From Entamoeba histolytica HM-1:IMSS (lineage: Eukaryota; Evosea; Mastigamoebida; Endamoebidae), in assembly GCF_000208925.1 (NCBI RefSeq), contig NW_001914860.1:1612-65611 (forward strand): a stretch of DNA of 64,000 bases. Direction: 5' to 3'. Position numbers and translations under genes: made by a program. Numbering within the stretch: the stretch's first letter is position 1; each line of letters begins with the position of its first letter. Positions 31,394-42,541 of the stretch are shown here, piece by piece. The notes beneath the pieces were generated by a model. It made no database searches, was not told where the DNA came from, and saw only the letters and a list, made by a program, of their open reading frames with translations.

Positions 31394-32589
31394 TTATGAC
31401 AATTCCCACTCTAAATACTTTGCTAATTCAGAAGCAATATCGTCACACCCTCCTAACAATGCCACATCCCTTCCTAGATTATCATAACACATCATTTTAC
31501 CAACTTTCTCTCTATTAATACATACTCGAGGACAATTAATAGGGACGTGATCAACTAAATTAGCAAAAGGATAAACAACAAGAGCAGTTCCAATGATGAG
31601 TAACATATCACAATCATCAAATTTATCCTTTATTGACTCAAAAAATTCATCTGGTAAACTTTCATTAAAGAAAACAATATCAGGTTTAATCAATCCTCCA
31701 CAATTACAATGAATAATTTCTCCTTTCTTAATAGACTCAATGAATACTGAAGTATCAGGATACTTTTTATGGCAACTAAGACAATGGGATGACCTAAAAG
31801 TACCATGACTACAAATAACCTTATCATTAGGAATTCCAGCAACAGATTCAAGACCATCAATGTTCTGAGTGTAAACCATTTTAAGAATTCCTTTATCATT
31901 TAGTAACTTTAAAAATCTATGACATTTTGTTGGAAAGTATGTGCCTTGTCCAGGAAACATAACTTTCATTACTTCATAGAATGGTGCAGGATTAGATGGA
32001 AAATAATTCATATCAAATACAGCTTCTGGATATGGAAGATTATATTTTTGTAAATTAAAATACAATCCAGTTCTAGGTGATCTAAAATCAGGAATTCCTG
32101 CTGTTGTAGACATTCCAGCTCCAACTAATGCAATAATATTTTTTACATGATTCTTTCGAATATATTTTGCCACTCCTTTTACATCATATGTTTCAAAAAA
32201 GGGTTGATAAAATTTAAAATTGGAAGTATGGTCTTCCAGTGCTAATTGAAACAATACGTTTAATGACTTATTAACAACATAACTATTACATTCATAACAC
32301 CAGAAATTCATACTTTGAACATTAAATACTACTGGATGTCCACGTTTTAATGAATGTTTTTGAGCATGTCCATTACAATATCGAGAACAACCAATATGTA
32401 AACAATGTAAACAAATCCATATTTCTTTTTCATTACATGAATTACAGGTATGTTTTCCTGTGATATGAGAATGTCCTCATAAATTTAAAAAAAAAACGAA
32501 CGAAGAGATAATAAAAATGATTTTGGTGAATATGTCGCACTAATGAAATGACAACACTCTTTAGGTATTACTGAAAATTGCAATGACAT
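31394..32589 (-). CDS. Sir2-family deacylase with N-terminal UBP-type zinc finger
   Basis: The Sir2 core is complete: GAGMSTTAGIPDFRS (NAD binding), YTQNIDGLE, the catalytic His in CSHGTF, structural zinc Cys pairs (CLSC and CNCGG) and IGTALVVYPF. Upstream of the ATG at 32311 the frame stays open and encodes a UBP-type zinc finger: CNSC, WICLHCLHIGCSRY, then GHAQKHSLKRGH and WCYECNSYV. This continues to about 32475. A first exon from an ATG at 32589 to 32541 supplies the usual leading C-x-H (CCHF). The intron is probably 32476-32540 or 32458-32540; both keep the frame, but the donor GTGCGA is not typical, so this junction is uncertain. UBP fingers bind the free C-terminus of ubiquitin; sirtuins remove acyl groups using NAD. 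Confidence 0.78.
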
Positions 32590-32616
32590 TGAATCACAGA
32601 TCTCAAAAAAAAAAGG

Positions 32617-32625
32617 TTTAAATAC
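32617..32625 (-). promoter_or_regulatory. GTATTTAAA core promoter element of the sirtuin gene
   Basis: GTATTTAAA on the minus strand, 28-36 bp before the ATG at 32589. It is an exact match to the TATA-like element known in Entamoeba and supports that upstream start. Confidence 0.6.
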
Positions 32626-32863
32626 CCTAAATCTTCTTTCATTAAATAACGTATAATATTGATTTAGTCTTATATAACATTTTAAGAATGTGTGAGTATT
32701 AAACTCATAAAAGTATTAAACTTAAATATATGAATCAATGAATTTGTCGTACAAGAATGTCTCAAGAATAAATTTTAATTCTCTATTTACTACTAACCAA
32801 TAACATTTTTTTATTTTTATTTTTTTTTAATTAGAAAAACAAAACATAAAACTAAATATTTCA

Positions 32864-33151
32864 ATGCAAAAAACACAAATTGAAGAACCAATTGATTTAA
32901 TTAAATTATCACTTGATGATAATGTATTTATAAAATTGAGAGGTGGAAGAAAATTAAAAGGAAAATTAAGAGTTTGTTTTAATAAACAATTTATATATAA
33001 ATAAAGTAATTCATTATTTTAGGCATTTGACCAACATCTTAATATTATCTTAACTAATGTTAGTGAAATGTATCAAGAAAAAACAAGAACTTTTCCAGTA
33101 TTATATATTCGAGGTGATTTAGTAATCCTCATTTCTCCACAAAAGGAATAA
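32864..33151 (+). CDS. LSM3: LSM3-like Sm protein (spliced)
   Basis: Join of 32864-32971 and 33023-33151, 78 residues. The 51-bp intron starts GTTTGTT and ends TTTTAG. The joined product has Sm1 (SLDDNVFIKLRGGRKLKGKL), the linking AFDQHLNIIL and Sm2 (YIRGDLVILISP), with an EEPIDLIKLSL start typical of LSm3. LSm3 is part of the LSm1-7 ring (mRNA decay) and the LSm2-8 ring (U6 snRNA). It is slightly shorter than usual in the loop between Sm1 and Sm2. Each exon alone is too short to stand out as an open frame. Confidence 0.9.
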
Positions 33152-33193
33152 AATGAATTTTTTTTTACAAAATAACAAGGTTAGTCGTTTTTT

Positions 33194-34279
33194 TTAACTT
33201 AAATCAATCAATTCTCCATCTACAATTTCTGCATTAAATTCTTCAGGTGTTTTTGGACGTGGAGACTCTTGCATTTCTTCTTGTTGTTTCATCATTTTTG
33301 AAACATCTTCAACATCATCATTTTCCATTTTAAATATTGCTTCAGTTTCATCAATAAGTTTAATAGGTTCTATTTTTTTATTTGAAACTTCACTAGAAGA
33401 ATGAGTTAAGAATTGAACAGAATTATCTATTTCCAATTCTAGAGGTTTAATTTCTGTTAATGTTTTTGTTTTTTTAGTAAATTCTTCCAAATCTTTTTCA
33501 AAATTCATATCATCTAATTCTATTTTAAATATATTTGCTTCTTTAGCAATTACTGGATTAAGAGATTCAATACCAATAATAATAGTATTTATTGTCTTTG
33601 ATAATTTTTCATAAATTTGTTGAATTAATGAAAGGGCTGATGATATAATTGAAGGCATTTCATCTAAATAAACTATTTTTCTACATTCATTTGCTTTTTT
33701 AACACTTTCAATATAACATTCTTTTATATGTTGTTGTTTTTCAACTAATAATTGTTTTTTTTGAACCAATTTATCTATTGGTTGAGTATTATTAGATAAC
33801 GCATTATTTAATTCTTTAGTAATACAATCCAAATCTTGACATATTTTGTTATATAACCCTTTTTGTTTTTCAACAATTTTAATATTATTTTCATAAATTT
33901 GAACTTTCTTTTCTATTTCAACTAAAATTCTTTTTTTTTCAGTTTCATAATTTTTTATAAAAATTTCTAAATCATTTTTTGTACTAATCAAGCGTTCTGA
34001 TGTTTCTTGATGAACGTCACTTACTAATGAACCTTGTGTATTAATTTCTTTAAATAATATTGCCATACTAGATTCCATTAAATCAATTGGGTTTGTTGTA
34101 TCGAATCTGCTAATTTTAAGAGGTGTTGTGGTTTGAGATTTTAGTCGTTTAGCATAATTTGCTTCAATTTTTGATCTTGTTTCTAAAATAACTAAATAAT
34201 TTTTTGTGATTGAAGATAAGACTTCTAATTTATCTATAATGGCTTGTTGTTCAAACAGAATTGGTGTTGTATCAACCAT
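33194..34279 (-). CDS. F-BAR (FCH) domain protein
   Basis: A 361-residue protein, helical for about 280 residues. The FCH signature RSKIEANYAKRLKS lies near residues 36-49, then long coiled-coil helices follow (KKVQIYENNIKIVEKQK and others). F-BAR dimers bind and bend phosphoinositide-rich membranes and link to actin in endocytosis. The last 80 residues are acidic and disordered, without an SH3 or RhoGAP domain, so this is a short form. The gene sits tail to tail with LSM3, 42 bp apart. Confidence 0.78.
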   Translation of the reverse strand: MVDTTPILFEQQAIIDKLEVLSSITKNYLVILETRSKIEANYAKRLKSQTTTPLKISRFDTTNPIDLMESSMAILFKEINTQGSLVSDVHQETSERLISTKNDLEIFIKNYETEKKRILVEIEKKVQIYENNIKIVEKQKGLYNKICQDLDCITKELNNALSNNTQPIDKLVQKKQLLVEKQQHIKECYIESVKKANECRKIVYLDEMPSIISSALSLIQQIYEKLSKTINTIIIGIESLNPVIAKEANIFKIELDDMNFEKDLEEFTKKTKTLTEIKPLELEIDNSVQFLTHSSSEVSNKKIEPIKLIDETEAIFKMENDDVEDVSKMMKQQEEMQESPRPKTPEEFNAEIVDGELIDLS

Positions 34280-34377
34280 ACTTAAGGGTATTATTATTTT
34301 TAGTTAATCTTTATTATTCTTTTTCAATTAAAAAATATGAAATGAATAAAGAAAAATAATTTATTTTTATTTTTATT

Positions 34378-37300
34378 TCACTTATTCAATGAACTACATC
34401 TATACATTACATTCTCTCCATACATAACATTTTTAGGTAATTTCAATTGTCTTAATGATACACATGAATCAAACGCATAATCTCCAATAATAATATGTTC
34501 AGCTAATGACTCAAACTCAACTAACCCAAAACAATCCTTAAAACAAAATGCACCAATCTTTGTTATTGATGATGGTAAACTTATTCTGTCAATATTTACT
34601 TCTCGGAAACAATTATCTCCAAGTTCTTGAATATTTTGTGGAATATCTTTTCCATAAATTATTCTATCATTTTCAGTATAAATAATATGAGTACATTGAA
34701 TAAATCCAATTTCAAAATAATTTGCTTGAGTAAATGAAATTGGATAATTGTATTCATAAATTGGTTGTTCATTGATAACTAATTGAGTTAAATGACAACA
34801 ACCTTCAAAACAATTTGTTTCAATTATCTGTAAATTTGATGGTAATGTAACAGAAGTTAACTTACAACATGAACAAAATACACCACCAAATAAAGCAGTT
34901 ACTGAATTTGGTATTTTGATTGATTCAAGAGATGAACAATACATGAAACATTCTTTGTCTATCACTTTCAATCCTTCATGTAATGTAATTTTAGATAATT
35001 GACCAGATCGTTTAAAAGCATCTACTCCAAGTCGTGTAACAGTACTTGGTATTTCAATTTCTTTTAACGATACTGTTTTAAAGATAGATAAATTATCAAT
35101 ACAACTAACTTCAGGTAAAACAATTTTAGTAAGATGATAACATTTATAAAAAAGACATTGACCAGTACTTTTTAATTTAGAATTTTTTTCAAAAATAACT
35201 TCTTTGAGACTTTGACATTGATAAAATATAAAATGACCCATTTTAGTCACTGAAGATGGAATAGTAATTGAAGTCAATGAACAACATTGATAAAATGCAC
35301 CTGACATAATTTTTTCTAATTGTGTTGATAATACAACTGAAGATAATTTTCTATTATTAAAGAAACAAAATTTTGGTATAGATTTTAAAGAAGAACAATC
35401 AACATGCTCTAATTCATAGCATGACTCAAATAACTCATTTCCAATCTCTTTAATAGTTGATGGAAAAATAAAAGATTTATTTATTCGATTCTCTCCAAAA
35501 CATCCTATTCCAATTCTTTTAATGTATGATGGTATGATTATTTGTGTATTTTCTTCTAGTTTTGCATCTAATCCAGTAATATTTGGTGTTAATAAAATAT
35601 TATTTTTGTAATCCTTTGTTGTTAATGAAACATTTGTACAACAAACACCACATCGTTGTAAATAGTATGCTTCTTCAATAGATACAATTCCTGTAAAAGG
35701 ACCATTAATTGTAACTGAAGTTAAAGACTTAACTTTCTTAAATATATATGGACCATATTTACATTCATTTGGTAAACTAATACTCACTAAATTAGTACAT
35801 TTACTAAAACAATTTTCCCCTATAGACGTAACTGTAGATGGAATAACAATTTTTGTTGCTCTACATGAATCAAAACACATACTACTAAGTGAAATAAAAC
35901 AAGGTGGTAGTACAATTTCTTTTAAGAAAGTATTAGTAAACATATTTGGTCCAGCTTTAAGAGAAATTCTATTATTGGCAAATGTATTAAATGATGATAA
36001 ATCATTATTTGGAATAGTGTTCATAATAATACATTTTATTTTAATTCCAATACGTGAAAGAAGAATAAACTCATCATTAGAAACATCAAAAGGATAAAAC
36101 CCTTCATTATCCAATTGAATATCTATGTTTTTAATTGAAATACATCCATTAAAACAATTAGGTGCAATTTGTGTTACACTAGAAGGAATTATTATTTCAC
36201 TAAGACTTGTACACTTGTTGAATGCCTCACTTTTGATTTTACTAACAGAAGGAGGAATATTGATTTTTTTTAATGAACTACAACTATCAAATGCATGTTC
36301 ATAAATTTTAGTAACACTGTATGGAATGTCAATAGAAACTAATTTAGAACAATTAAAGAAACAACCTCGTTGAATTGTATTAATAGAATACTTAGGTAAT
36401 ACTACCTTTTTTAAATTAACACAATTACTAAATGTAAATGGTGAAATTACAGTCACACTATTTGGAAAATAAATAGAAGTTAATTGGGAACAATCTGAGA
36501 AACATTCTTCATCTAAATGTATTACTGATGATGGAACCCAATAACTCTCCAATTTTGTATTACCTGAGAAACATTGTTTTCCAAGAATTGATGGAGTTAA
36601 TGGAATATGTAACTTAGTTGAATCATTTGGTTCAGATACCTTAACATTAACAGGACTAATTCCATGGTTAAGTAATAATGGTAATTCAGAAGTACTTATT
36701 TCAAATGGATAATCACCATTAGGGTCTCTTGGAACATCAAACTCTGTAATTGCTGAACAACCTTTAAAAGAATTAATTGAAATATTTACAACTCCACGTG
36801 GAATAATTAAACGAGTTAAACTAGAACAATTTAAAAACGCACCACCTCCAACAAATTTTAATGAATTAGGAAGGTCAATTGTTCTTAATCCAGTACATGA
36901 CTCAAATGCTGATGAACCTATTTCAATTAAATTGCCTAAATTTACAAATGTTGATAATCCAAAACAATAAGAAAAACATTTTAATGGAATTTGGTTAATA
37001 TTTGAAGGTATTATAATACTTTGTAATGATGTACAATAACAAAATGCTTGATTTCCGATTTTTGAAAGATTATATGGAAGTCGTATTTTTTCTAAATGTT
37101 GACAAGCATAAAAACAACCAGCGCCAATCATAGTAACACTTTCTGGTAATACAATTTCTTTTAATGACTGACAATTTGCAAAAGAACAAAATGGAATTGA
37201 TTTAATATTTGAAGATAATATAATTGTTTTTAATGAACTACACGATTTAAAACATGAGCGTTGTAATTCAATAACAGTGTTTGGAATTTGTATTCTTTCT

Positions 37301-37695
37301 ACAGTATCTATTTCACTAAAACATTCTTTTCCAATTTTTTTTACTTCTTTTGGTATTGAACTTCCAAATGTAATAAAGTCTTTTTTAGTATACATAACAT
37401 TATCACATTGAATCCAATTTTTCTTATTTTCAAGATAATAATAATATGGAACATAATATTTGATTCTATATAATAAATGATTAGATTGTATTTTCTCTTC
37501 AAAAGGATAATATAAAAACTGTGTTTCTATGTTTCTAAAGAAGTTTAAATCATAAACGGGAATAGGATTATAATGAAATTTATCAATGGTATCTTTAAAT
37601 TTTTTACACACCATTACCACATTCTTATAGTCATCTTTTGTAATAAAATATTTTGATATAATCATTAGTGAGTATCCATCTAACTTCTTGTTCAT
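34378..37695 (-). CDS. BspA-like leucine-rich-repeat protein (LRR_5)
   Basis: A 1,105-residue protein. After an N-terminal module (about residues 1-60, with YSLMIISKYFITKDDYKN and VCKKFKD) come some 30 repeats of about 23 residues. They follow the BspA/Treponema-pallidum LRR pattern 'I-x-IPSSVTxIGxxCFxxCxSL'. Such proteins form a large family in Entamoeba and Trichomonas; some are reported at the cell surface. No signal peptide or membrane span is seen here. The N-terminal module resembles that of the SPRY protein at 40286, on the other side of the LINE fragments. An AACCCT site (37746) lies 50 bp upstream, next to the LINE boundary. Confidence 0.88.
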   Translation of the reverse strand: MNKKLDGYSLMIISKYFITKDDYKNVVMVCKKFKDTIDKFHYNPIPVYDLNFFRNIETQFLYYPFEEKIQSNHLLYRIKYYVPYYYYLENKKNWIQCDNVMYTKKDFITFGSSIPKEVKKIGKECFSEIDTVERIQIPNTVIELQRSCFKSCSSLKTIILSSNIKSIPFCSFANCQSLKEIVLPESVTMIGAGCFYACQHLEKIRLPYNLSKIGNQAFCYCTSLQSIIIPSNINQIPLKCFSYCFGLSTFVNLGNLIEIGSSAFESCTGLRTIDLPNSLKFVGGGAFLNCSSLTRLIIPRGVVNISINSFKGCSAITEFDVPRDPNGDYPFEISTSELPLLLNHGISPVNVKVSEPNDSTKLHIPLTPSILGKQCFSGNTKLESYWVPSSVIHLDEECFSDCSQLTSIYFPNSVTVISPFTFSNCVNLKKVVLPKYSINTIQRGCFFNCSKLVSIDIPYSVTKIYEHAFDSCSSLKKINIPPSVSKIKSEAFNKCTSLSEIIIPSSVTQIAPNCFNGCISIKNIDIQLDNEGFYPFDVSNDEFILLSRIGIKIKCIIMNTIPNNDLSSFNTFANNRISLKAGPNMFTNTFLKEIVLPPCFISLSSMCFDSCRATKIVIPSTVTSIGENCFSKCTNLVSISLPNECKYGPYIFKKVKSLTSVTINGPFTGIVSIEEAYYLQRCGVCCTNVSLTTKDYKNNILLTPNITGLDAKLEENTQIIIPSYIKRIGIGCFGENRINKSFIFPSTIKEIGNELFESCYELEHVDCSSLKSIPKFCFFNNRKLSSVVLSTQLEKIMSGAFYQCCSLTSITIPSSVTKMGHFIFYQCQSLKEVIFEKNSKLKSTGQCLFYKCYHLTKIVLPEVSCIDNLSIFKTVSLKEIEIPSTVTRLGVDAFKRSGQLSKITLHEGLKVIDKECFMYCSSLESIKIPNSVTALFGGVFCSCCKLTSVTLPSNLQIIETNCFEGCCHLTQLVINEQPIYEYNYPISFTQANYFEIGFIQCTHIIYTENDRIIYGKDIPQNIQELGDNCFREVNIDRISLPSSITKIGAFCFKDCFGLVEFESLAEHIIIGDYAFDSCVSLRQLKLPKNVMYGENVMYRCSSLNK

Positions 37696-37761
37696 AAATA
37701 TTTATTTTTATAGTTTCTTGACAAAACAATTTTTTTCTTAAATTAAACCCTTTTCTCCTTT

Positions 37762-39494
37762 AACAAATAAACAAATTAAATATTAAAATGAATGGAGAAG
37801 AAAAACAAGTCAAGTTAAACCATATATTGTATATGGACGATTTAAAGATAATGACTAATAACCTCGATGAAATGGAAATTACACAAATTAACTAAAGAAA
37901 TATTTAATGCAGTATGATTAAAAATTAATGTAGAAAAGAGTGTGATAATGACTAATATTAATAGTCAAATAAATGGTGAATTAGCTGAATTACCAAGAGT
38001 AACTAATGATAACCATTATAAATATCTTGGTATTGAAATATGAGATAAAATAAATATTAATAAATATTGTACAAGAATATTAAATGATATATCTTCTATT
38101 CTATCATCATTAAACACTATGAAGTACAGCAGCCTCAATACAATAAGAAAGATTAATAATGATATAATCTCAAAATTAAGATATGGGTTTTGTATTGTCA
38201 AATATAAACTAGGAGAATTGGAGAAGATAGATAAACAAATAAGAAAATCATTGATACAACTCCAATTATATAGTAGAAACATCCCAAAAAGTAGATTATA
38301 TGTTAAAATAAATGAAATGGGATTATGATTAATGTCATCAAGAGATGAATATGATAAAGAATTATTAAGAATATATTTAAAATATAAATATCAAACACAG
38401 AAATAGGAGAAATGATAGAAGCAATAAAAGAAAATCCAAATGGAATAATTAAAAGAATGAAGAAAGCATTTGGTAAGAAGATTAATTTTAATGAATTAAT
38501 GAATATAATAGAATTAAATGAAAGAAAGCACAATGTAAAGAAAGTATTTGAATGTGTAAATAATGAATTAAATGATAGATATTTAAGTGAATGGAAAGAA
38601 AAGAAATGTGGTGAATATATAAGATGTGCAAATGGCACTTTCAATGATAAAAAATTAACAGTAGCCACATGGATATCATTAAATATAAAAAGAAATGCAT
38701 TCCTCCAAATAGTAAAAATGCAAGAAGGTGTAAGTATGAAATGAAGTATTAAATCTAAAATACTCAAAAATGATGCTTTAAAATATTGTAAACATTGTCA
38801 TAACACATTTGCATCTATTAGTCATATATTGTTAGGATGTCCTGTAATGGAAAAGAATCAAATATTAAAACATGATTATGTTTGTAAACAAATATATAAA
38901 CAGATATTAATTACACATTTCAATGAATTTGATGCAATTGACTTTAATAATCCTCATAAATGTATTAATAATGATAAAATGGTAATAACATACAATAAAG
39001 ATTTATTAGTTAGTGACCATTCTTTCCATGCTAGAAGACATAATATATAATATCAAAATATTACAGAAAAGAAAGGATATATTATAGATGTTGCTATATG
39101 TCAAGATAATAATTTAGAATTAAATTAAATTCATAAAATAAATAAGTATAAAGAATTACAATAGAAAATAAGAAATAATAGAGAAATAATATATGTAGAA
39201 ATAATATCTGTTATATTATCTATAAATGGATTAATACATAAAGAATCAGCAAGAAGATTAAAAACACTAAAATTACAATTACACTTTTCCAAAATCCTAC
39301 GAACAATAATAATAAAAAATATGAAAGACTTAATGTTTTACACATTCAATTCTGGCAACACATTAGAAGAAGAACAATCTAATGCGAGCATGCTAGAAAT
39401 GAACTCTATTACACAAATAAAGCATATTGAAGAAACTGAAATAATCACTTCTCAATATGAAGAAAATCCAATTGTGGATATTTCTAATAATTGA
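37762..39494 (+). mobile_element. 5'-truncated LINE copy (R4 clade), closely matching 55948-57675
   Basis: The sequence follows the 3' part of the LINE at 52866-57698 from just before the RT motif YMDD (37830-37841) to the final ATTGACC and a short T run. It holds the end of the RT domain, a CCHC-like motif (KHCH then HILLGC) and remnants of the PD-D endonuclease region. The reading frame is broken at the same sites as in the other copy: TGA at 38041 and 38326, TAG at 38404, and a stop after the RT core. The 5' truncation is typical of incomplete reverse transcription. Homology starts abruptly at about 37762. Confidence 0.85.
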
Positions 39495-40215
39495 CCTTTT
39501 TGTTATAAAAGAATGCATTTCTACAATTAACTAAAATGCAAGATGGTGCAATATTCTGTATGTACAGGAATGCGAAGACAATATAGCAACAGTAGAACAC
39601 ATTCTACTATCTTGTATTTGTCATAATAAATCACAAATGGAAAAACATGACAATATTGGAATTATCATATTGATTAATAAGAAAATACACAGGAAATAAA
39701 CGATATAAAAACCCCATATGAAACAATGCTCAAATATAAAGACATCAAAATGATATTGAACATACAAATAATGCCTAAAAGTGATGACAATATCACAAAA
39801 GACCAGACATATATGTAATAGATAAAAAGAACAAAACTAGTCTATTATTTGATATGACTATTGTTGAATATCACAATATTAATTGAGTCTATTTGAAGAA
39901 AAGAAATATGTATAATGAATTAAAGAATATTCTAATGAAAATAGAAAAATTAAAAGATGTCAAAATAATTCCAGTAGTAATCTCAATAAATGGATTAATA
40001 AATAAAAAAAGTATTAAATTAATTAAAGAATTAAAAATTGACATTGACATTGTTAAAGAAGTTAAAACCATTGTAATTAAAAGCATGAATGATGTCATTG
40101 AATATTGATTCTATCACAACCAGATATACTCCTTAGAGTTTCTAGAAGAAGACAAAAGGATTGAATCAGTCTCCCCTGAGCCATTAACAATAGAAACTAT
40201 TTCTATTAATACTTA
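39495..40215 (+). mobile_element. Diverged LINE 3' end abutting the previous copy
   Basis: It starts where the preceding copy ends and encodes, with breaks, a more distant version of the same 3' domains: a NAFLQLTKMQDGA-like segment, an EHILLSC zinc motif, a segment with IDKKNKTSLLFDMTI (endonuclease region) and a C-terminal frame at 39893-40108. It resembles the decayed piece at 1555-1800 more than the 37762 copy. The arrangement fits insertion of the younger element into an older one, or insertion side by side. Confidence 0.7.
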
Positions 40216-40285
40216 GTTAAATAAATTTTATTAAAATTATTTTTTTTTTATCAGTTTTCACAACAGATTTCAGAACCACTTACTA

Positions 40286-42493
40286 ATGACACGACTGGAA
40301 CTTGTTTATTTGATGAAAGTTGTCCTTCATTTTAATAGATTTGAAGACGTTGTGGAATTCATTTTTATTAACAAAAAATGTGCTGACACAATTAAAGCAT
40401 TAAAAGTAAATCCTCCTTTTAATGATGAACTTGCACTAAAAAAATTCTTTAAATTCTTTACACCTGAAACTCTTGACAGACCTTATTTAACAACAGATAT
40501 ATCTATTTATAATAAAGTAAAATGTATTAGAGATGTAATTATATCTATTTTTTGTAGTCTTAACGTTCCACATAAACAAATAATTCCACTTCTTTCAAAA
40601 ATTGTTTCAATAAGTTTAGATACACCTTCTGTATATGAATATAAATCAATACCAATTGATTTCTTTATAAAACATGCAACTAAATTTATTAACTTACAAT
40701 GTATTAGTGGAGACTTAAAATTATTAGTTAACTTCTTTAAGAATTATTCATACAATGGAACAAATAAAAGTGCTAATTATCCAAAAAAAATTATTATTAA
40801 TAATTATGAAAACCAACCATTAATTTTAAGTAATTATATAGTTAAATTAATAAATAAACTCAAATCTTATTTACGTTTAAGTGATGAAATTCAAATTATA
40901 ATAATTGCTTACTCACATCCTTCAAATCCTGAATTTTTAAAATGTTTAACTGGAATTACTTATTGTTATTGTGTTGTAACTCCTCAACAATGTGTTCAGA
41001 AAGAAGAAAATCTTTCTGTGTTACAAGGAAAATTTATTTTAGAAGAAACAACAGATGGAAAAAGATTTGAACATTTACTTCAAAAGGCTTATGTTCAATC
41101 AATTCAATTTAATAATATTCATTCAATAACAACACATTGGGATATTCCAAATTTTATTAAAACATTAAGAATTTATGAAATGGACTTAAGAGAAAACCAA
41201 AATGAAAGTAATGATAGCCAAGAAGAAGATGATGTTAATGATGATTTACAAATTTTACAAATAGACTATTTTTTAAAAACACCTTTTCTAGAAGAATTAT
41301 GTCTTAATCGATGTTCAAATGTTTCGTATCATTTAAACACTTTTACTATTAAAAAAGTTACTACAAATGATTGTTTTAATATTTCTCTGCAAGACAGTGA
41401 CATTTCACCATTTCCTCATCTTAATAAAATATCTATTTGTAGCTCAGAGAAATTATTTGTTGAAATTACTAATACTGTAATGGAAACACTATCTATTGAA
41501 AGTTCTTCTTATTGCGTTATTAAAGGCTCAATTGATTGTTGTCATAGAGTCAATATTAATAACTTGTATAAATGTTCTGTCCCTTGTATTAATTTTTTAA
41601 AATCAAATATCCATATTGAAGGTTGTATTAAAACATTCTTTTCAAGTACTAAAACACTTAACGACATTACTATATCTGTAGATGATGAGGATGATGATGA
41701 AAGTAATGAAGAAATTAATACTATTTCAGAAGATGATACAGAAAGAAATAACCCATTGTCATTCAAAGGTATTAGTTATAAAGACCTTAATTGTTTGATG
41801 TATAATACTTTCAATTATCCTTGCGATAATATCCAAAATTATTTGAAAGATCTACTTACTTTTTACAAACCAAGAAAATTTAATGTTCAAACTGATAGAA
41901 TAGAATTAATTGATAACTCTATTAAACGCTTAATACCAGTTTATGGTGAAAATTTTGATGCTTTAGTATCTAATGGATTTGTAATACCTGAAGATAAAAG
42001 AAAGATGCGAATTATGACTCAAAGTGGAATTGTAGAATCTGAAGCTCTGATTCATTACTATGAAATTGAAGTTTATGGGTATTGTCTCTTTTCTTTAGGA
42101 TTATGTTATGACCAAAATTGCATATTTGATTTTGATGAACAACATGTAGGATGGCCAGAAGGAAGTATTGGGTATCACTCAGATGATGGTTATATTTATA
42201 ATGGAGACGGTAATGGTAGCCCATATGGACCAGCTTATGGAACACAGAAAAATGGACATAACATTATTGGTTGTGGATATGATACTATTAGTAAATCTGT
42301 TTTCTTTACTTTTAATGGAGAAAAATTAAAATCTATAAAAATGGATGACATAACTCCAATATCTGCAGTCATTGTTGTAGAAATGTTTAATAAAATTACA
42401 ATAAACTATGGGGATACTCCATTTACATTTAATTTACTAGAAGAAATAAAACATGTTGATCCAGAAAATATATCAGACATTATTACTAATTGA
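40286..42493 (+). CDS. SPRY-domain protein with Entamoeba-type N-terminal module
   Basis: A 735-residue protein. Residues 1-50 (LVYLMKVVLHFNRFEDVVEF then INKKCADTIK) resemble the N-terminal module of the LRR protein at 34378. The middle holds irregular leucine-rich and acidic stretches. The last 150 residues form a SPRY domain of the RanBPM/RanBP10 type: VGWPEGSIGYHSDDGYIYN, then PYGPAYGT, IIGCGYD and FFTFNGEKL. SPRY domains bind protein partners, often in ubiquitin-ligase adaptors. The N-terminal part may be F-box-like, but I am not sure. The start is the first ATG; the next gene lies 48 bp downstream. Confidence 0.78.
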   Translation: MTRLELVYLMKVVLHFNRFEDVVEFIFINKKCADTIKALKVNPPFNDELALKKFFKFFTPETLDRPYLTTDISIYNKVKCIRDVIISIFCSLNVPHKQIIPLLSKIVSISLDTPSVYEYKSIPIDFFIKHATKFINLQCISGDLKLLVNFFKNYSYNGTNKSANYPKKIIINNYENQPLILSNYIVKLINKLKSYLRLSDEIQIIIIAYSHPSNPEFLKCLTGITYCYCVVTPQQCVQKEENLSVLQGKFILEETTDGKRFEHLLQKAYVQSIQFNNIHSITTHWDIPNFIKTLRIYEMDLRENQNESNDSQEEDDVNDDLQILQIDYFLKTPFLEELCLNRCSNVSYHLNTFTIKKVTTNDCFNISLQDSDISPFPHLNKISICSSEKLFVEITNTVMETLSIESSSYCVIKGSIDCCHRVNINNLYKCSVPCINFLKSNIHIEGCIKTFFSSTKTLNDITISVDDEDDDESNEEINTISEDDTERNNPLSFKGISYKDLNCLMYNTFNYPCDNIQNYLKDLLTFYKPRKFNVQTDRIELIDNSIKRLIPVYGENFDALVSNGFVIPEDKRKMRIMTQSGIVESEALIHYYEIEVYGYCLFSLGLCYDQNCIFDFDEQHVGWPEGSIGYHSDDGYIYNGDGNGSPYGPAYGTQKNGHNIIGCGYDTISKSVFFTFNGEKLKSIKMDDITPISAVIVVEMFNKITINYGDTPFTFNLLEEIKHVDPENISDIITN

Positions 42494-42541
42494 TGTTTCA
42501 CATCTTCTTATTTTTTGAGTATAATCTTAAAATAACAAAAG

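Noticed and set aside
38303..38767. 154-codon minus-strand frame
   Set aside because: Antisense of LINE ORF2, repeated at 56482-56847 in the other copy; a shadow frame.
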